Shown piece after piece: positions 1-10,529 of a DNA stretch of 20,584 nt. Below the pieces are notes generated by a model. That model had not been told where the DNA came from and did not search any database. It saw only the letters and a list, made by a program, of their open reading frames with translations. The stretch's first letter is position 1. Each line of letters opens with the position of its first letter. A program made the position numbers and the translations under genes. The stretch is from contig RBNI01001873.1 of assembly GCA_003990745.1 (NCBI GenBank), positions 1 to 20,584 of the forward strand. Reading direction: 5' to 3'. This DNA comes from Jimgerdemannia flammicorona (lineage: Eukaryota > Mucoromycota > Endogonomycetes > Endogonales > Endogonaceae).

Positions 1-257
1 ACGCACAAGGAGATCGTCGCGCTACACAGAAATTGTGCCATTCCCAGTTGACCCAAGAAGGAAGTCCATTCACACACAAATCGCCGCTACACCCAGAGAA
101 CCGTCCCAAAAAGGAAACCGCTCGCACAGTATCCAGATCTTGACTATTATACCGCTAAACACCAAGAACATTTTGTTGCTTTTAACAAAGTAACTGGGGG
201 CTCAAGCCAAACTACATCAACCCCCAACCTTGTAATTTGCCTCCATTGAGCCGGCAC
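1..257. other. Unique flank with CpG; possible tail of an ORF
   Basis: This stretch has balanced base composition and many CpG dinucleotides, unlike the AT-rich DNA that follows, so it has escaped the mutation that hit the repeats. On the plus strand the frame starting at base 2 is open to a TAA at 191-193, about 63 codons, and rich in Arg, Pro, Ser and Thr. That could be the 3' end of a gene entering from the left or chance. No domain was recognised. Homology to copy B of the Gypsy element begins somewhere in 250-262. Confidence 0.35.
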
Positions 258-1260
<1,003 letters not shown>

Positions 1261-1389
1261 CTATTCTAGATAGATAATAATTTCATAGTAGAGCTCCTTA
1301 TTCATAGTTGATTTACTGGTTGAGAGTTCTTTAGAGTATCTATAAGAGAGTATCTACATTGGCATTGGTTCTTCCTAGACAGTATATAA

Positions 1390-2800
1390 TAGTTACATCA
1401 TAGGTCTATAACTTTATAATCAATCTGATATAGATTCTCCAGTAATCAGTAGTTAAGTAGGAACTGAGTACTTTATCTGAATAGTGAAGTATCTTTTAGC
1501 AAGATAGTAATAGAACTTTTCTATAGTTCAGAGGACTGCAAGATATTCTAACTTGTAGGATTTATATTTTTTTTTAGCTTCTCAGGTTTCTTGACTGAGA
1601 TATATAATGATATATTCCACTTTGTCTTTTCTTTAAACTAGAACTACTTCTAATCTAACTGTACTTGTGTCTATCTATAGGATAAATTCTTTCTATTATC
1701 TACCAGTTTACTGAAACTTAATATCCTTCTTATTGAGTTTATAGATTGGGTCTATAATATTGAAAAATTCTCTAATAAATCTGTAATAATATGAGGCTAG
1801 TTCTATGAAGGCTTGGACTTTAGTAATAGTAGTAGGCCTTAGGTACTTATACTTAAGAGGGTCTGTGTATATTCTATCTTAGTTGATGATATAGCTAAGA
1901 TAGGAGATCTCAATTTCTGTAAATTTATACTTCTTAAACTTGATATATAGATTATACTTCCTTAGCTTCTCTATAATCTACTGGATATACTGCAGATGCT
2001 CTACTGGTGTCTTACTATAGATGATCACATTATCTATAAAACTATTATCCATCTTTCTATATTATAGTAGAGATTTTGTTTATTATTTATTAGAAACTTT
2101 CTGAGATATTATATATTCTGAATGGTATTTACAGATAGACATAAGTTCTGTCTGGGATAATGAAGGCTGACTTCTTACTTATTACTTTTATAAGACTAAT
2201 TTAGTAGAATCCTAAGTATAGATCCAAGATACTGTAATATTATACTTTATCTTTTAGAGTTATAAAGATTTCACTAATGAGGAGCAGTGTTTAGTAATCC
2301 TTCTTGATAACTAGATTGAGTTTTCTATAGTTAGTGTAGAGTCTTGAGGTAAATTTTTCTGACTTGCTTTCTTTCTTTAGAGCTAGCACCACTGGTGAAG
2401 TCCAGGGACTACTGGCTTCTTTGATAATACTGACTTCTTCCATCTGCTTGATTTCTTCTCTAAGCCATTCTTAATAGACTGGTGGAATTGATCTTACTTT
2501 TTAGTAAATTGGTTTGATATCTCTTATATCTATATTATATAGTATGGAGTCTTTCCTTTGATATTCTTAAAATCTGTGATCAAAATATTCTCAAATTCAT
2601 AAAATATCTTCTTGAGTTCCTTCTTGAGTGAAAATCCATTTCTAATAGTATATGTATATAGCTATACTTGTTCATAGTTTTCTCCTTCTTGTAGTCTAGC
2701 TCAGTAATCTTAGTACTGATAAAAACTCCTTTTTTTATAGATCTAAATTCTTTCTTTTCTCTGTTTATTTCTTTCAACTTCTTAACTTTCATGATATTTA
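1390..2800 (-). pseudogene. Copy A reverse transcriptase / RNase H remnant
   Basis: The stretch aligns with copy B RT and RNase H. At about 2027-2046, where copy B encodes the YVDD active site, copy A has lost one nucleotide and the Asp codons have decayed, so the catalytic motif is gone. Stops occur in every frame. The 80-residue open frame at 2580-2822 is the surviving link between dUTPase and RT (compare EVKKLEEMKRGKK in copy B with KVKKLKEINREKK here). Confidence 0.75.
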
Positions 2801-2809
2801 GCTGTAGGA

Positions 2810-3130
2810 CTAGAAAGATCAATATCTATATTAGTCAGTCCTTCTTCTTGATTGGAAATAGAATTATAAAATTATAGTTCTTAGCAATGAGTAGTATTTC
2901 TCTAATATAATTTAAATCAATAACTTCTCCTTCAATGATAATTTTGCTTTTAGCCAGACTGCTTTTTATCTTGAGAATTTTAATATAGTCTTTCAGTAGA
3001 CCAGTTGTATATAGAGTAGTTGTCTGAGACTTAAGTATAGTTTCCTCTACTATAGTGATATCTATTTCTGCTATATTCTCAGACTTATATTCTGATAGCA
3101 CTATATTAGAGTAGATTTTCCAAATCTTGA
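2810..3130 (-). pseudogene. Copy A dUTPase-domain remnant
   Basis: An open frame of 88 codons at 2835-3101 aligns with the dUTPase domain of copy B. It keeps the order of the family motifs in decayed form: SENIAEID for motif 1, KSSLAKS for motif 2, and EVIDLNYIREI for motif 3. Because two copies with different flanks carry it in the same place, the domain belongs to the element and is not a private acquisition of copy B. Function is lost, since stops lie on both sides. Confidence 0.7.
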
Positions 3131-5250
3131 TCTTAATCTTTTTTTCATCATTACTATCTTCTAAGAGGGCTGATGGTTTATCATCCTCTTCCTCATTCTT
3201 TTCTTCTTTCTTCTTTCTATCTATTTCTCAAGAGCCTTTTGTCTTCTTTAGTTATAGATCTCCTTAATTCCACTAGTATACTGAAAGCAATTATTGATAT
3301 ACTCTATATAGTATATTCTAATTTCATAAGAGTAGACTCTTTGTAGTGTATATTCTTCTATGATATTCTTGCATTTCTCTTTACTGATCCATCTGACTTT
3401 CTTTTTTGAGTAGTTATCATATAGACCTCTTTCTGCTCACTATCTCTTTTCTCTATCTCAGAAAGTACTCTTTTGTTGATATTGATTAGAATCTATATCT
3501 TCTATCCTCAGTAGATAATCTGTATCTTCTGAGTATTTATATTGATTATATATAGCCTTGACCTTATAGAGCCACTAGTTACTAATGAAGATATCATAGT
3601 TAGTAATATTGGTTATAATTATATTTACTAGAATAGTTGCTTCTTTAAACTTGATAGAGATATCTCAAATTTTTTCTAGAGATGTGACTTTTATACTATT
3701 TATTATAATAAATATCAACTTGGTTATTTCTTCAACTTTCTAATCTAAGTGGTCTACTGCTTTCTTGCTGAAGAGATATTCTTTTGCTCCTATATTAATA
3801 ATAACTTTAAAAATCCTGTCTTTGATTTAATATATTATATAGATAAATATTTTATATATAATTATCTTCACTCTCTTTGTCAGAATCTTCTTAGATATTA
3901 TTGGTTTCAGTTATCTTCTATCCTTGGTCTTTGGCTATTTCAGTAAGTCTGAATCTTATTTATTATCTAAATGTGAGGATTTCTATGAGTTGTCTAAAGG
4001 TTGTATTAATTTTTTAAGACTGAGATCTTTGAAGATATTATACTTAAAGGTCTTATTTTTGTAAAGCTTTTTCTTCTTTTCTCCTTCACTTGCTGGGGCT
4101 AGAGTAGTTCCTCAGATGATATCTTAAACTGTCTACTCAAGCTCTATATCTTAGTCTGTTTCTTTAGCTTGACTTTTTGTAGTAGTCTCTATCTATCTTT
4201 CTACTGAGTTCTTCTTAGATCTTCCTTATAGTTTCTTATAGGGCTCTTTACAAATATTCTTCTTAGTAGTCTGAGTAAGATAGATATCTCACTTCTTTTT
4301 ATCTAATTCTTCAATCTCTTTAAAAATAATAGCATTAGTCTATTTCTTATTTTAGGTAATATTACTTGACTGGGTCTTACACTTGGTCTCACTTATATTT
4401 ATATAAGTAGTAACCTTCTTCTTTATAGATATAGTAGATATTTTTTTTTCCTATCTATAGTAGCAGTAAACTTCTAGACAGAGTAGTGATCTCTTCTTCT
4501 AATTTTCTTCACTATATCTCCTAGTGGGTAGTCATTTCAGCAAACTTCTCTATGGGGTCACTATTACTCTACTGTTCAGTAGCTCTTAATTGAGATATAT
4601 TTCAATTAATCACTATAACAGAAATTACACTAATTGTCTTGAGTACTTTAATTATAACTCTAGTGACTCTTTCTATTATATAGTCTTGAGAGTATCTGGC
4701 TATCCAATATTACTGAGCAAAGATCACTTTCTATAGTAAGTTCAGAACTACTGGTATTGACTAAATAGTTATTGCTATCTCTAAGTAAACTTCTTCTATA
4801 AAGGTTATATTAGCTACTTATTCTTGAATAGTATTAGTATAATCTACAAATTATCTAATATTAGATTCTAATAAAGAATATTTTTGAGTCTTCATTTATT
4901 CCTTAGCAGACTATAATGAGTTAATTCTTTAAAACCTACTTAATCTCATCTATATAGTAGATAGTTTATAGCTAAGTCTTCTATACTGCTAAGATCTCAT
5001 CTGTATCATTTTCTCTAAGATTTGTAGCTATGAATATAACTCTTGCTAGATCTCAGAGACTGAAGAGCATAAGGACTACTTACTATACTATTGTCAGAAT
5101 TCTTAATAGTATACTATAATAAAAATAATATATAATTAATTTATTGAAAATATATATATCTATAGAATACTAGTAATCTTATATCTATCTTATCTGGATG
5201 TTTTGATTTAATTTGTATAGTTATTCTTTAGATAATAGTTATTCATTATT
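3131..5250 (-). pseudogene. Copy A gag / protease remnant
   Basis: The stretch is collinear with copy B from the dUTPase linker back to the Gag start. The zinc knuckle of copy B (CYSCGEVGHYLYEC) corresponds here, near 4399-4440, to YYIYKEEGYYLYKY: all three Cys and the His have become Tyr, through G-to-A changes (TGY to TAY) and C-to-T (CAY to TAY). The frame through the gag site where copy B has a 1-nt deletion is uninterrupted by indel here. Stops are frequent. Confidence 0.7.
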
Positions 5251-5302
5251 TAGCTTAAAAGTGAGAGATTTGTCTTAAATTATTAGCTAATAGATATTAA
5301 GT

Positions 5303-5757
5303 TATAATATAGTAAATATCTAATCTTGGAAGTATAGTATATTTCTATATCTTTAAACTTAATCTTATTCTGACTCTCACAGATTTCTCAAAGTACAGAG
5401 GTGTGAGTTCAAAGTATATCTGCCTATAGGCTTACTAGTTCTCTTACTGTCTCTTTACTTTGAACTATTTTGATCTGAGGTTTATTTACTCTAAATACTG
5501 GAGATATGTATTTATAAGTTTGCTAACTATAAAGTGGCTAAGTTATGACTATGTTTTCTGTAAGTTATTTTTCATAAGTATGAATCCTTAATATCTGTAA
5601 AATTTCAACAATTATCAAAATTCAATATCTGTTAAATCTCAATATTTGTAAAATAACTACTATTTATATAGCTTACTATATTTGGAAATTGGTTCAAATA
5701 CTACAATCAAATATCTATTTCTCTGATTTATATTCTCAATTTGGATCAACTATTATA
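5303..5757 (-). repeat. 5' LTR of copy A (455 bp)
   Basis: The segment aligns end to end with the copy B LTRs. Its left end TATAATA corresponds to TGTAATG, and its right end reads CTATTATA where copy B reads CCATCATA, all by transitions. The decayed primer-binding site lies just left of it (about 5286-5299). No second LTR of this copy is in the window, so its target duplication cannot be checked. Confidence 0.85.
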
Positions 5758-6562
5758 ATAATAAAATTAATCTTAAAATATATATATTAACTTATTTATA
5801 AGAAAAATAATATTTGTTATAAGAGAACTGTACTTTGACTGAGTTTCTAAAAAAAGTACAATCTTAACTAAGCTATATATTAAAGATAAGTCAAACTATA
5901 AAGAATTATTTATAACTTTATAATACTAAAATACTTTTAGTATTTGATATATATTTGATCTTTAGATTTCTTTAGTATATTAAGCTATACTCTTATAAAC
6001 TTATTTGTTAGTTATATTTTCTAAAGTTACCAGATAATATAAATTATATAGATTGTATTTTAAAATAAAAAAAGTTTTTATTTAGATAAATATAACTTAT
6101 CTATTATTTCTAAGTAAAATGATTCTAGTATCTTTAAGAGAAAGTAATTGCTTCTAGAATATTCTGATTAAGACCAAGTATCTCAAAGAGATACTTTTAA
6201 ATATTCAAGTATTTTTTTATAGTTTTCTGAGAGAAAATAAGTTAGAAAAAAGAGAGAATATTTATATAAGTTGTTAAAGAATATCAGAGAACAATGAGTC
6301 AGAATGACTAAGAATGATTGAACTAAAAAAAAAACAGATATTTCAAAGAGAAGTTTTGAAAAATAGATACTGAGACATTTCTACCAAGTTCTAAAGTTTC
6401 TACAGAATGACAAATATGTTCTAGCTAAGATATATTGCTGACAAATTTTTTGGAAGGTGGTGGAATGTTACAGAAATTGATTGAATTTTCAAGAAAAAGT
6501 GCTAAAGTATATGCTAAACTATGAATTCATGTGACTGTGAACAAAGGGATATATCGTTTTTA
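5758..6562. other. AT-rich debris, no gene seen
   Basis: About 800 bases with very low GC, no CpG and no meaningful open frame. The composition fits fully decayed transposon DNA. One possible landmark is a purine-rich run at 6452-6465 followed by TGTTACAG at 6466, which resembles a polypurine tract meeting an LTR start, but no matching LTR end was found. Confidence 0.5.
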
Positions 6563-6670
6563 AAATATTGTCACGGCAATGTTCCCCGAGACGACTTGCG
6601 GTGCCTTAATATATTTAATGCTTTTTTAAATATTGTCACGACGATACTCCCCTTGACGACTTGCGGTGCC
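6563..6670. repeat. 43-bp direct repeat at the 3' end of the nuclease-like gene
   Basis: Copy 1 is 6563-6605 and copy 2 is 6628-6670. Both begin aaatattgtcacg and end acgacttgcggtgcc, with a few differences between. The period of 65 is not a multiple of three, so the two copies are read in different frames at the C-terminus of the protein. The last 30 or so residues may therefore be a by-product of the duplication. Confidence 0.8.
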
Positions 6671-7692
6671 GCCTGTACTTGAGCATCGCTCTCTGGACTG
6701 AAATCATTCTCTTTGCTCCTTATTACCAGTAGTGTGTCAGGCTGGATCACGGTCTGTTTTTGAGTATAGTGGTCATGTTCGATATGACAGTCTTCCAAAC
6801 TAATTTTATAGTTTTCACTTGCGCGTCTCCGACATTCATCAACCTTTTCCGAATCAATTTCCGGGACAGCTTCCATGATCACTCGATAGGCTTCCCCCAC
6901 AGGAATAACTTGTAGGTCGTCGGTCTTCCGGCCATTGTTGATGCATACGAGTGCCACGACAGCTATCGCCTCGGGATGCATGTGCATAAACTCCTCGCGG
7001 TAGGAATCGGCCTGTTTGATAACGAAGTCGCTCCTCACGTTCTGTGTCCGCGCCGATTTGTTGCTGTCTATATATTTCGTCTCAACGACGGCGAAAATCC
7101 CAGTTGCCGAGGCAAAAACGAGGTCGCCCCGGCCCTTGCTGTGATATCGGTTCACAGGCCACTCGAAGTCGTACAGGTAATGAAACCCCGGAAGTTGCGT
7201 TTGCTCTTTCACGGCTTTGACGAGAGCACGTTGCATTTCCTTTTCCTTTTTATCTCTTTGCTCAAATTCATCCTTCTCGCTGAGATATTCTTCCATGTCG
7301 CGAAACGTTTTATGGTGGCGGTGCTCGAGTATATCAGCGAACTGCATGATGATTTCGGCGAACCACCATTTTTGGATTCTCCCAACTGCAACGAGAGCGT
7401 TCTTGGCATCTTCAGGCTTCCATGAGAACGAACGATTGTTGGTGTAAGGCTCGCATCCCGCTTCATGAGCGAACCTGCATAACGTTGCTGCGTAAACGTC
7501 TTGCGCTTCTTGCATATTGAACTCGAAATCGTCGCTCAGGAATTCGAATTTATATTTTGGATCTGGACCGTCGAGGGCTTTCAAGGCCTTCTTGCAGAGT
7601 ACGAGGATAAGTCTCCGTTTCAGAGGGTGGTGGGGTGGCTGGCAGAGCCCCCGTTTGGATAGGCGCTCGCAGTCGAAACAGCCGAATATCAT
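6571..7692 (-). CDS. Uncharacterised protein with a probable PD-(D/E)XK nuclease core
   Basis: An intact frame of normal GC content and many CpGs stands between AT-rich blocks. It is open from a TAA at 7798-7800, but the first in-frame ATG is at 7692-7690, giving 373 residues; the upstream part (to 7791) has only a GTG. Numbering from that GTG, residues 220-241 (GRGDLVFA then AVVETKYI) fit a PD-(D/E)XK site: D223 (7123-7125), E237 (7081-7083) and K239 (7075-7077) on two predicted strands, followed by KQADSY (QxxxY, 260-264) in a helix, as in several nuclease families of this fold. Residues 38-55 hold CxxC, Cys and HH, a possible zinc site, and 170-196 is a charged helix. No transmembrane segment is apparent. 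It has no neighbouring genes. The family is not recognised, and nuclease activity is inference from the motif. Confidence 0.65.
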   Translation of the reverse strand: MIFGCFDCERLSKRGLCQPPHHPLKRRLILVLCKKALKALDGPDPKYKFEFLSDDFEFNMQEAQDVYAATLCRFAHEAGCEPYTNNRSFSWKPEDAKNALVAVGRIQKWWFAEIIMQFADILEHRHHKTFRDMEEYLSEKDEFEQRDKKEKEMQRALVKAVKEQTQLPGFHYLYDFEWPVNRYHSKGRGDLVFASATGIFAVVETKYIDSNKSARTQNVRSDFVIKQADSYREEFMHMHPEAIAVVALVCINNGRKTDDLQVIPVGEAYRVIMEAVPEIDSEKVDECRRRASENYKISLEDCHIEHDHYTQKQTVIQPDTLLVIRSKENDFSPESDAQVQAAPQVVKGSIVVTIFKKALNILRHRKSSRGTLP

Positions 7693-7978
7693 GGTTGCGA
7701 TGGAATTGGAATGAGCAGAGTTGAATTTCGTAGATTTTTGTTTGGCGCCGAATTTGCCCCAACCAACAGGACCGGGTGTCCCGCATGACACACGCCATTA
7801 TTGCTGCTGCAAAGTGGTAAGGCTGGTAGCACGCTCTGAAACCCCTTTCAGCTGCCGCAATTCAGTATAGTGTAACAAACACATTTCGATACTCAGAGAG
7901 ACGGTCACTTCCCGACGAGACGGGTCACCTCCATTTCCGGTTGCTATGTAACAATGCACATGTCTACGAAATAAAGGT
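7693..7978. other. Unique intergenic DNA, probable upstream region of the nuclease-like gene
   Basis: The region has normal GC and CpG, and no convincing second gene. An ATG at 7798-7796 (minus) starts an 82-codon frame that overlaps the nuclease-like gene out of register. If transcription starts further right, this would be an upstream overlapping ORF; otherwise it has no meaning. An upstream exon joined by splicing could also supply the true start. Confidence 0.4.
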
Positions 7979-8029
7979 TCTTCCAATAAAAATCCGCGGG
8001 ACTTAGAGTCCGTTAAAAAAAAAAAAAAA
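7979..8029 (+). mobile_element. 5'-truncated LINE tail with poly(A)
   Basis: It holds AATAAA at 7985-7990, then a short hairpin (ggact tag agtcc, about 7999-8011), then gtt and 15 A (8015-8029). The 35 bases before the A run match the end of the LINE-like element at the right end of the window, apart from transitions and two transversions. This copy is not decayed. A possible short target duplication is taaag at 7972-7976 and 8031-8035, which is weak evidence. Nothing else of the element is present. Confidence 0.65.
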
Positions 8030-8109
8030 GTAAAGTTTTTAAAATACATAATTATGATTAAATACTGGCACAACATTATGTGATCTGTGATATATTATAT
8101 TAAGATGCA

Positions 8110-8350
8110 TCTTGCGACACGATCTCGTGTCATGAAATCACTCGCGACCTTCTCGTGATATGATCTCATGACACGATCTCCAGACATGATCTCGCGACAC
8201 ATCCCATTTGCTCATGGTCTAACACAAAATCACCATGTCCAAGGTTAGAAATATTGAAATTGGTCTCGCAAAATCAATACGTCCTAGGTTGAAATTGGTC
8301 TCACGAAATCAACATGTCCTAGCTCACGAAAACACCACATCCTATGTTAG
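8110..8350. repeat. Short degenerate tandem repeats with CpG
   Basis: At 8110-8205 the motifs gacacgatctc, atgatctc and tcgcgac recur in varied order, including a perfect inverted repeat at 8116-8131 (gacacga, tc, tcgtgtc). At about 8254-8288 and 8289-8322 a 34-35-bp unit (ttgaaattggtctc, then aaatcaa, then gtcctag) occurs twice, with partial units before (8225-8253) and after (8323-8350). No protein-coding frame. The CpG content shows the block has not been mutated like the repeats around it. Confidence 0.65.
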
Positions 8351-8681
8351 ACAAATGAGTTTCGAAACTAAATAAATATGACACTCATCACTCAATTAAC
8401 TTCATTGATCATCTATCATTATGGCTAAGATTACTGTATATAATTCTTCTCTCCTCATCATAATAATAACTCCTAGGCTCATCTATAATTTTCAACTTTA
8501 TATTCCAAATAAGGCCAATATATCAATTAATTTATTTCTCACAAAATACTCAGAGTATGAAAAAGTTACTAAAATATAATATTCAAATAAATTGAATCAA
8601 ATTTAAATTAAGTTGAGATCTAAATTAATTTAAATTTTTATTTAAACTTTATAATATAATAATATAATAAAAATATTTCTA
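8351..8681. other. AT-rich stretch without a gene
   Basis: GC falls steadily from left to right. There are only short stop-bounded frames and runs of ttgaatcaaattt-like sequence resembling those near 9400-9480. No feature could be supported. Confidence 0.4.
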
Positions 8682-8988
8682 TTATAATTATAGATAATAT
8701 TTAATCTAGAAAGTATATAAGATTTCTTTATCTTGAATTTTTATCTTCTTAACTCTCAGAGTTAGTTATAGGTGAGGCTGAAATATAAAAAAGAGATATT
8801 TGAAATTTATTATTAAAAATACTTATATTTTCCTAAAGTATTTTAATCTAAAATTTATTTCTGAGATTATTTATATAAGCTTATTATACTATATAATAAC
8901 TAAGTATATAGTTAATTTATATATATCTTCTATATTACTTATTTATAGCTAAAATTTCTATATTATCAAAGTTATAACTTTTTAAATA
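8682..8988 (-). repeat. Decayed LTR fragment D of the Gypsy family
   Basis: It aligns with the left part of the copy B LTR read on the same strand: TATAATTATAG for TGTAATGTAG at the start, then aaagtat, gatttcttTATCTTGAA, and ttttaatctaaaatttattt. The later part becomes hard to align. No primer-site sequence lies to its left, so it is a 3' LTR or a solo or truncated LTR. The differences are mostly C-to-T and G-to-A. Confidence 0.6.
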
Positions 8989-9562
8989 TTATAATAGTTA
9001 ATCCAAATTAGGAATAAGAATCAGAAAATAGATATTTGATTATGGTATCTATAGTTAGCAGTCACCTAATCTTATAGATGTAAAAAATCTTATAATTATA
9101 GAAAAATCTTATAGTTATAAGATAAAAGAATAATGCTCCCAATGAATCAAATCAAAGATCTAATTCAATTCAATTTAAATTGAATTAAAGGTACAATTTG
9201 ATTCAAGATTCAATTTAAACTCTATTTTTTGAAATATAATATCTTGATGAAAATATATCTAAAATTAATATTCTTTTACTTGTTAAATTCCTCTATATAA
9301 GAGGAATCTAACAAGCTAAATATTATTAAATTTGAACATATTTTCATTGAGTTATTATATTTTGAAAAATAATATTAGAATCAGACTCTTAATTCAATTT
9401 GATTCAAACTTTATTTAAATTGAAAAATCTCCAATTTGATTCAATTTGAATGACTCTCAATTTAATTTGATTTGAGTTAATTTGATTTATTTGAGAGTAC
9501 TATAAAAGAAGTTTTAAACTTAGCTATCTTATAGCTAGCAAACTTATAAATACTCTTAGTAT
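8989..9562 (+). repeat. LTR of copy C, left portion (plus orientation), interrupted
   Basis: From 8989, TATAATAGTTAATCC matches the reverse complement of the copy B LTR start (TGTGATGGCTGATCC) by RIP-type changes alone, continuing to about 9050 (gatatttgattatggtatc). From about 9512 to 9562 the LTR resumes (cttagctatcttatagctag, then ttagtat). Copy B is inserted after 9562, and the LTR continues at 16273. The middle, about 9060-9510, is too decayed to align or holds an inserted foldback. Confidence 0.65.
9229..9367. repeat. AT-rich foldback with arms of about 67 bp
   Basis: The left arm, about 9229-9295, pairs with the right arm, 9298-9367, around a tiny loop. The innermost 17 bp (cttgttaaattcctcta against tagaggaatctaacaag) differ at one position, and the outer parts pair with scattered transitions. 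A separate 20-bp perfect palindrome lies at 9167-9186. This could be a miniature foldback transposon placed inside the copy C LTR, or the product of an inverted duplication. No terminal duplications were identified. Confidence 0.6.
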
Positions 9563-10026
9563 TGTAATGTAGTAGATGCTTACTCTTGAAAGTACGTCGG
9601 ATTTCTGTATCTTGAAAACTTGCTCTTCTTCAACTCCACAGAGTCCTTGGGATACAGAGATGGGTGAGTTTGAAGTGTATCTACCTGCAGGCTTACTAGT
9701 TCCTTTGTTTTCTCTTTGCTTGAACTATTTCAATCTGAGGTTTATTTACTTAAAAATACTGGGTTATTTATACAAGTTTACTAGCTATAAGGTGGCTAAG
9801 TAGTGAGTCATTTTCTGCAAGTATCAAATCTTTTAACATCTGCTAGAATTTCACTGATTGCAAACATTCTAACATCTTCTAAATCTTGTGAATGTTAAAG
9901 TTTCTGCACTTCACAGAATATGACTGCTATTTATAAGGCTAAACTATATTGGGAATTGGATTCAGGTACCATGATCAAATGTCTAATTTCCCTGTTTCAT
10001 GTTATTAATTTGGATCAGCCATTACA
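9563..10026 (-). repeat. 3' LTR of copy B (464 bp)
   Basis: It begins TGTAATG and ends CATTACA, a perfect 7-bp terminal inverted repeat. It aligns with 15808-16272 throughout. In the first 125 bp all eleven or so differences are transitions, so the two LTRs have diverged mainly by RIP-like or deamination changes. LTR divergence would therefore overestimate the age of insertion. Confidence 0.93.
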
Positions 10027-10036
10027 TCTTCCTCCT
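10027..10036 (-). other. Polypurine tract of copy B
   Basis: On the minus strand aggaggaaga lies directly against the first base of the 3' LTR, the normal position of the plus-strand primer. If the TGA at 10068-10070 is a mutated sense codon, the tract is also part of the ORF3 coding sequence. Confidence 0.85.
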
Positions 10037-10067
10037 GAATAGGTGATTCATCTTCAAAGCATTCTAT

Positions 10068-10529
10068 TCACTTAAATTCCCAGGCTTCTATGATTTGTAT
10101 CTCCTTGTACTGTGTGATTTGTACCATTATGTTCTTCCAGTATTGTCTCTTGACATATCCAAAGTCTCCTGGAGTTACTTCCCAGAAGTGGGCTAAGGTT
10201 GTTTCATCATCCTTGAATAACTTGTATATTCTTTTTGCAATCATAATTTGAATGTAGGAGAGCTGACATTCCTTAATCCAGTCTTCTTTTTCCATCTTTG
10301 GTTTTGAATTCAGTAGCTGTCCCAACTTGAAGTATTCCTGGAACTCAGTTTGGTTCTGGTAGGCCTTGAAATGTGAGATTTGTGATAAGTGTGTCTGCAT
10401 TATACTCTGGATGCTATCAAAGGATTCCTCTATCATTGGTGGTTCGGTGGAACACCACTGTCTTTCTATAGCTCACTGGGCCATACTAGTGATCTTGAGG
10501 GCAGCAGCATTACTTTGTTGACTAGTCAT
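10068..10529 (-). CDS. ORF3 of copy B, unknown protein between pol and 3' LTR
   Basis: Its ATG (10529-10527) lies within the last codons of pol: the sequence atgactag holds both the ORF3 start and the pol stop (10524-10522), an 8-nt overlap. The frame has a single TGA at about 10473, then 129 sense codons to the TGA at 10068-10070. Beyond that the frame stays open through the polypurine tract to TAA at 10005-10007, 20 nt into the LTR, so the ancestral product may have been about 174 residues if both TGAs were sense codons. The product is hydrophilic, rich in Gln, Lys, Glu and Trp, probably helical (for example EEYFKLGQLL-like segments and WKNIMVQITQYKEIQ). It has no signal peptide, membrane segment, Cys pattern or chromodomain, so it is not envelope-like. 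The family is unrecognised. Copy A lacks this region, so conservation cannot be tested here. Confidence 0.55.

Noticed and set aside
193..210. TGGGGGCTC near 196 as a proline-tRNA primer-binding site
   Set aside because: Only nine bases match the remembered retroviral site, and no LTR end or element body could be shown.
7693..7791. Extending the nuclease-like protein to 406 residues from 7791
   Set aside because: The codon at 7791-7789 is GTG, which is not expected as a eukaryotic start; the first in-frame ATG is at 7692, unless an upstream exon exists.
6466..7953. TGTTACA at 6466 and TGTAACA at 7871 or 7947 as ends of one large LTR or terminal-inverted-repeat element enclosing the nuclease-like gene
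   Set aside because: Seven-base matches only, no flanking duplication, and the inner DNA differs in mutation state from the left flank.
7800..8029. A tRNA-derived SINE ending in the A run
   Set aside because: No convincing A and B boxes were found; only the last 50 bases are shared with the LINE tail.
10068..10529. ORF3 as an envelope protein
   Set aside because: No signal peptide, hydrophobic membrane segment or cysteine pattern is visible.
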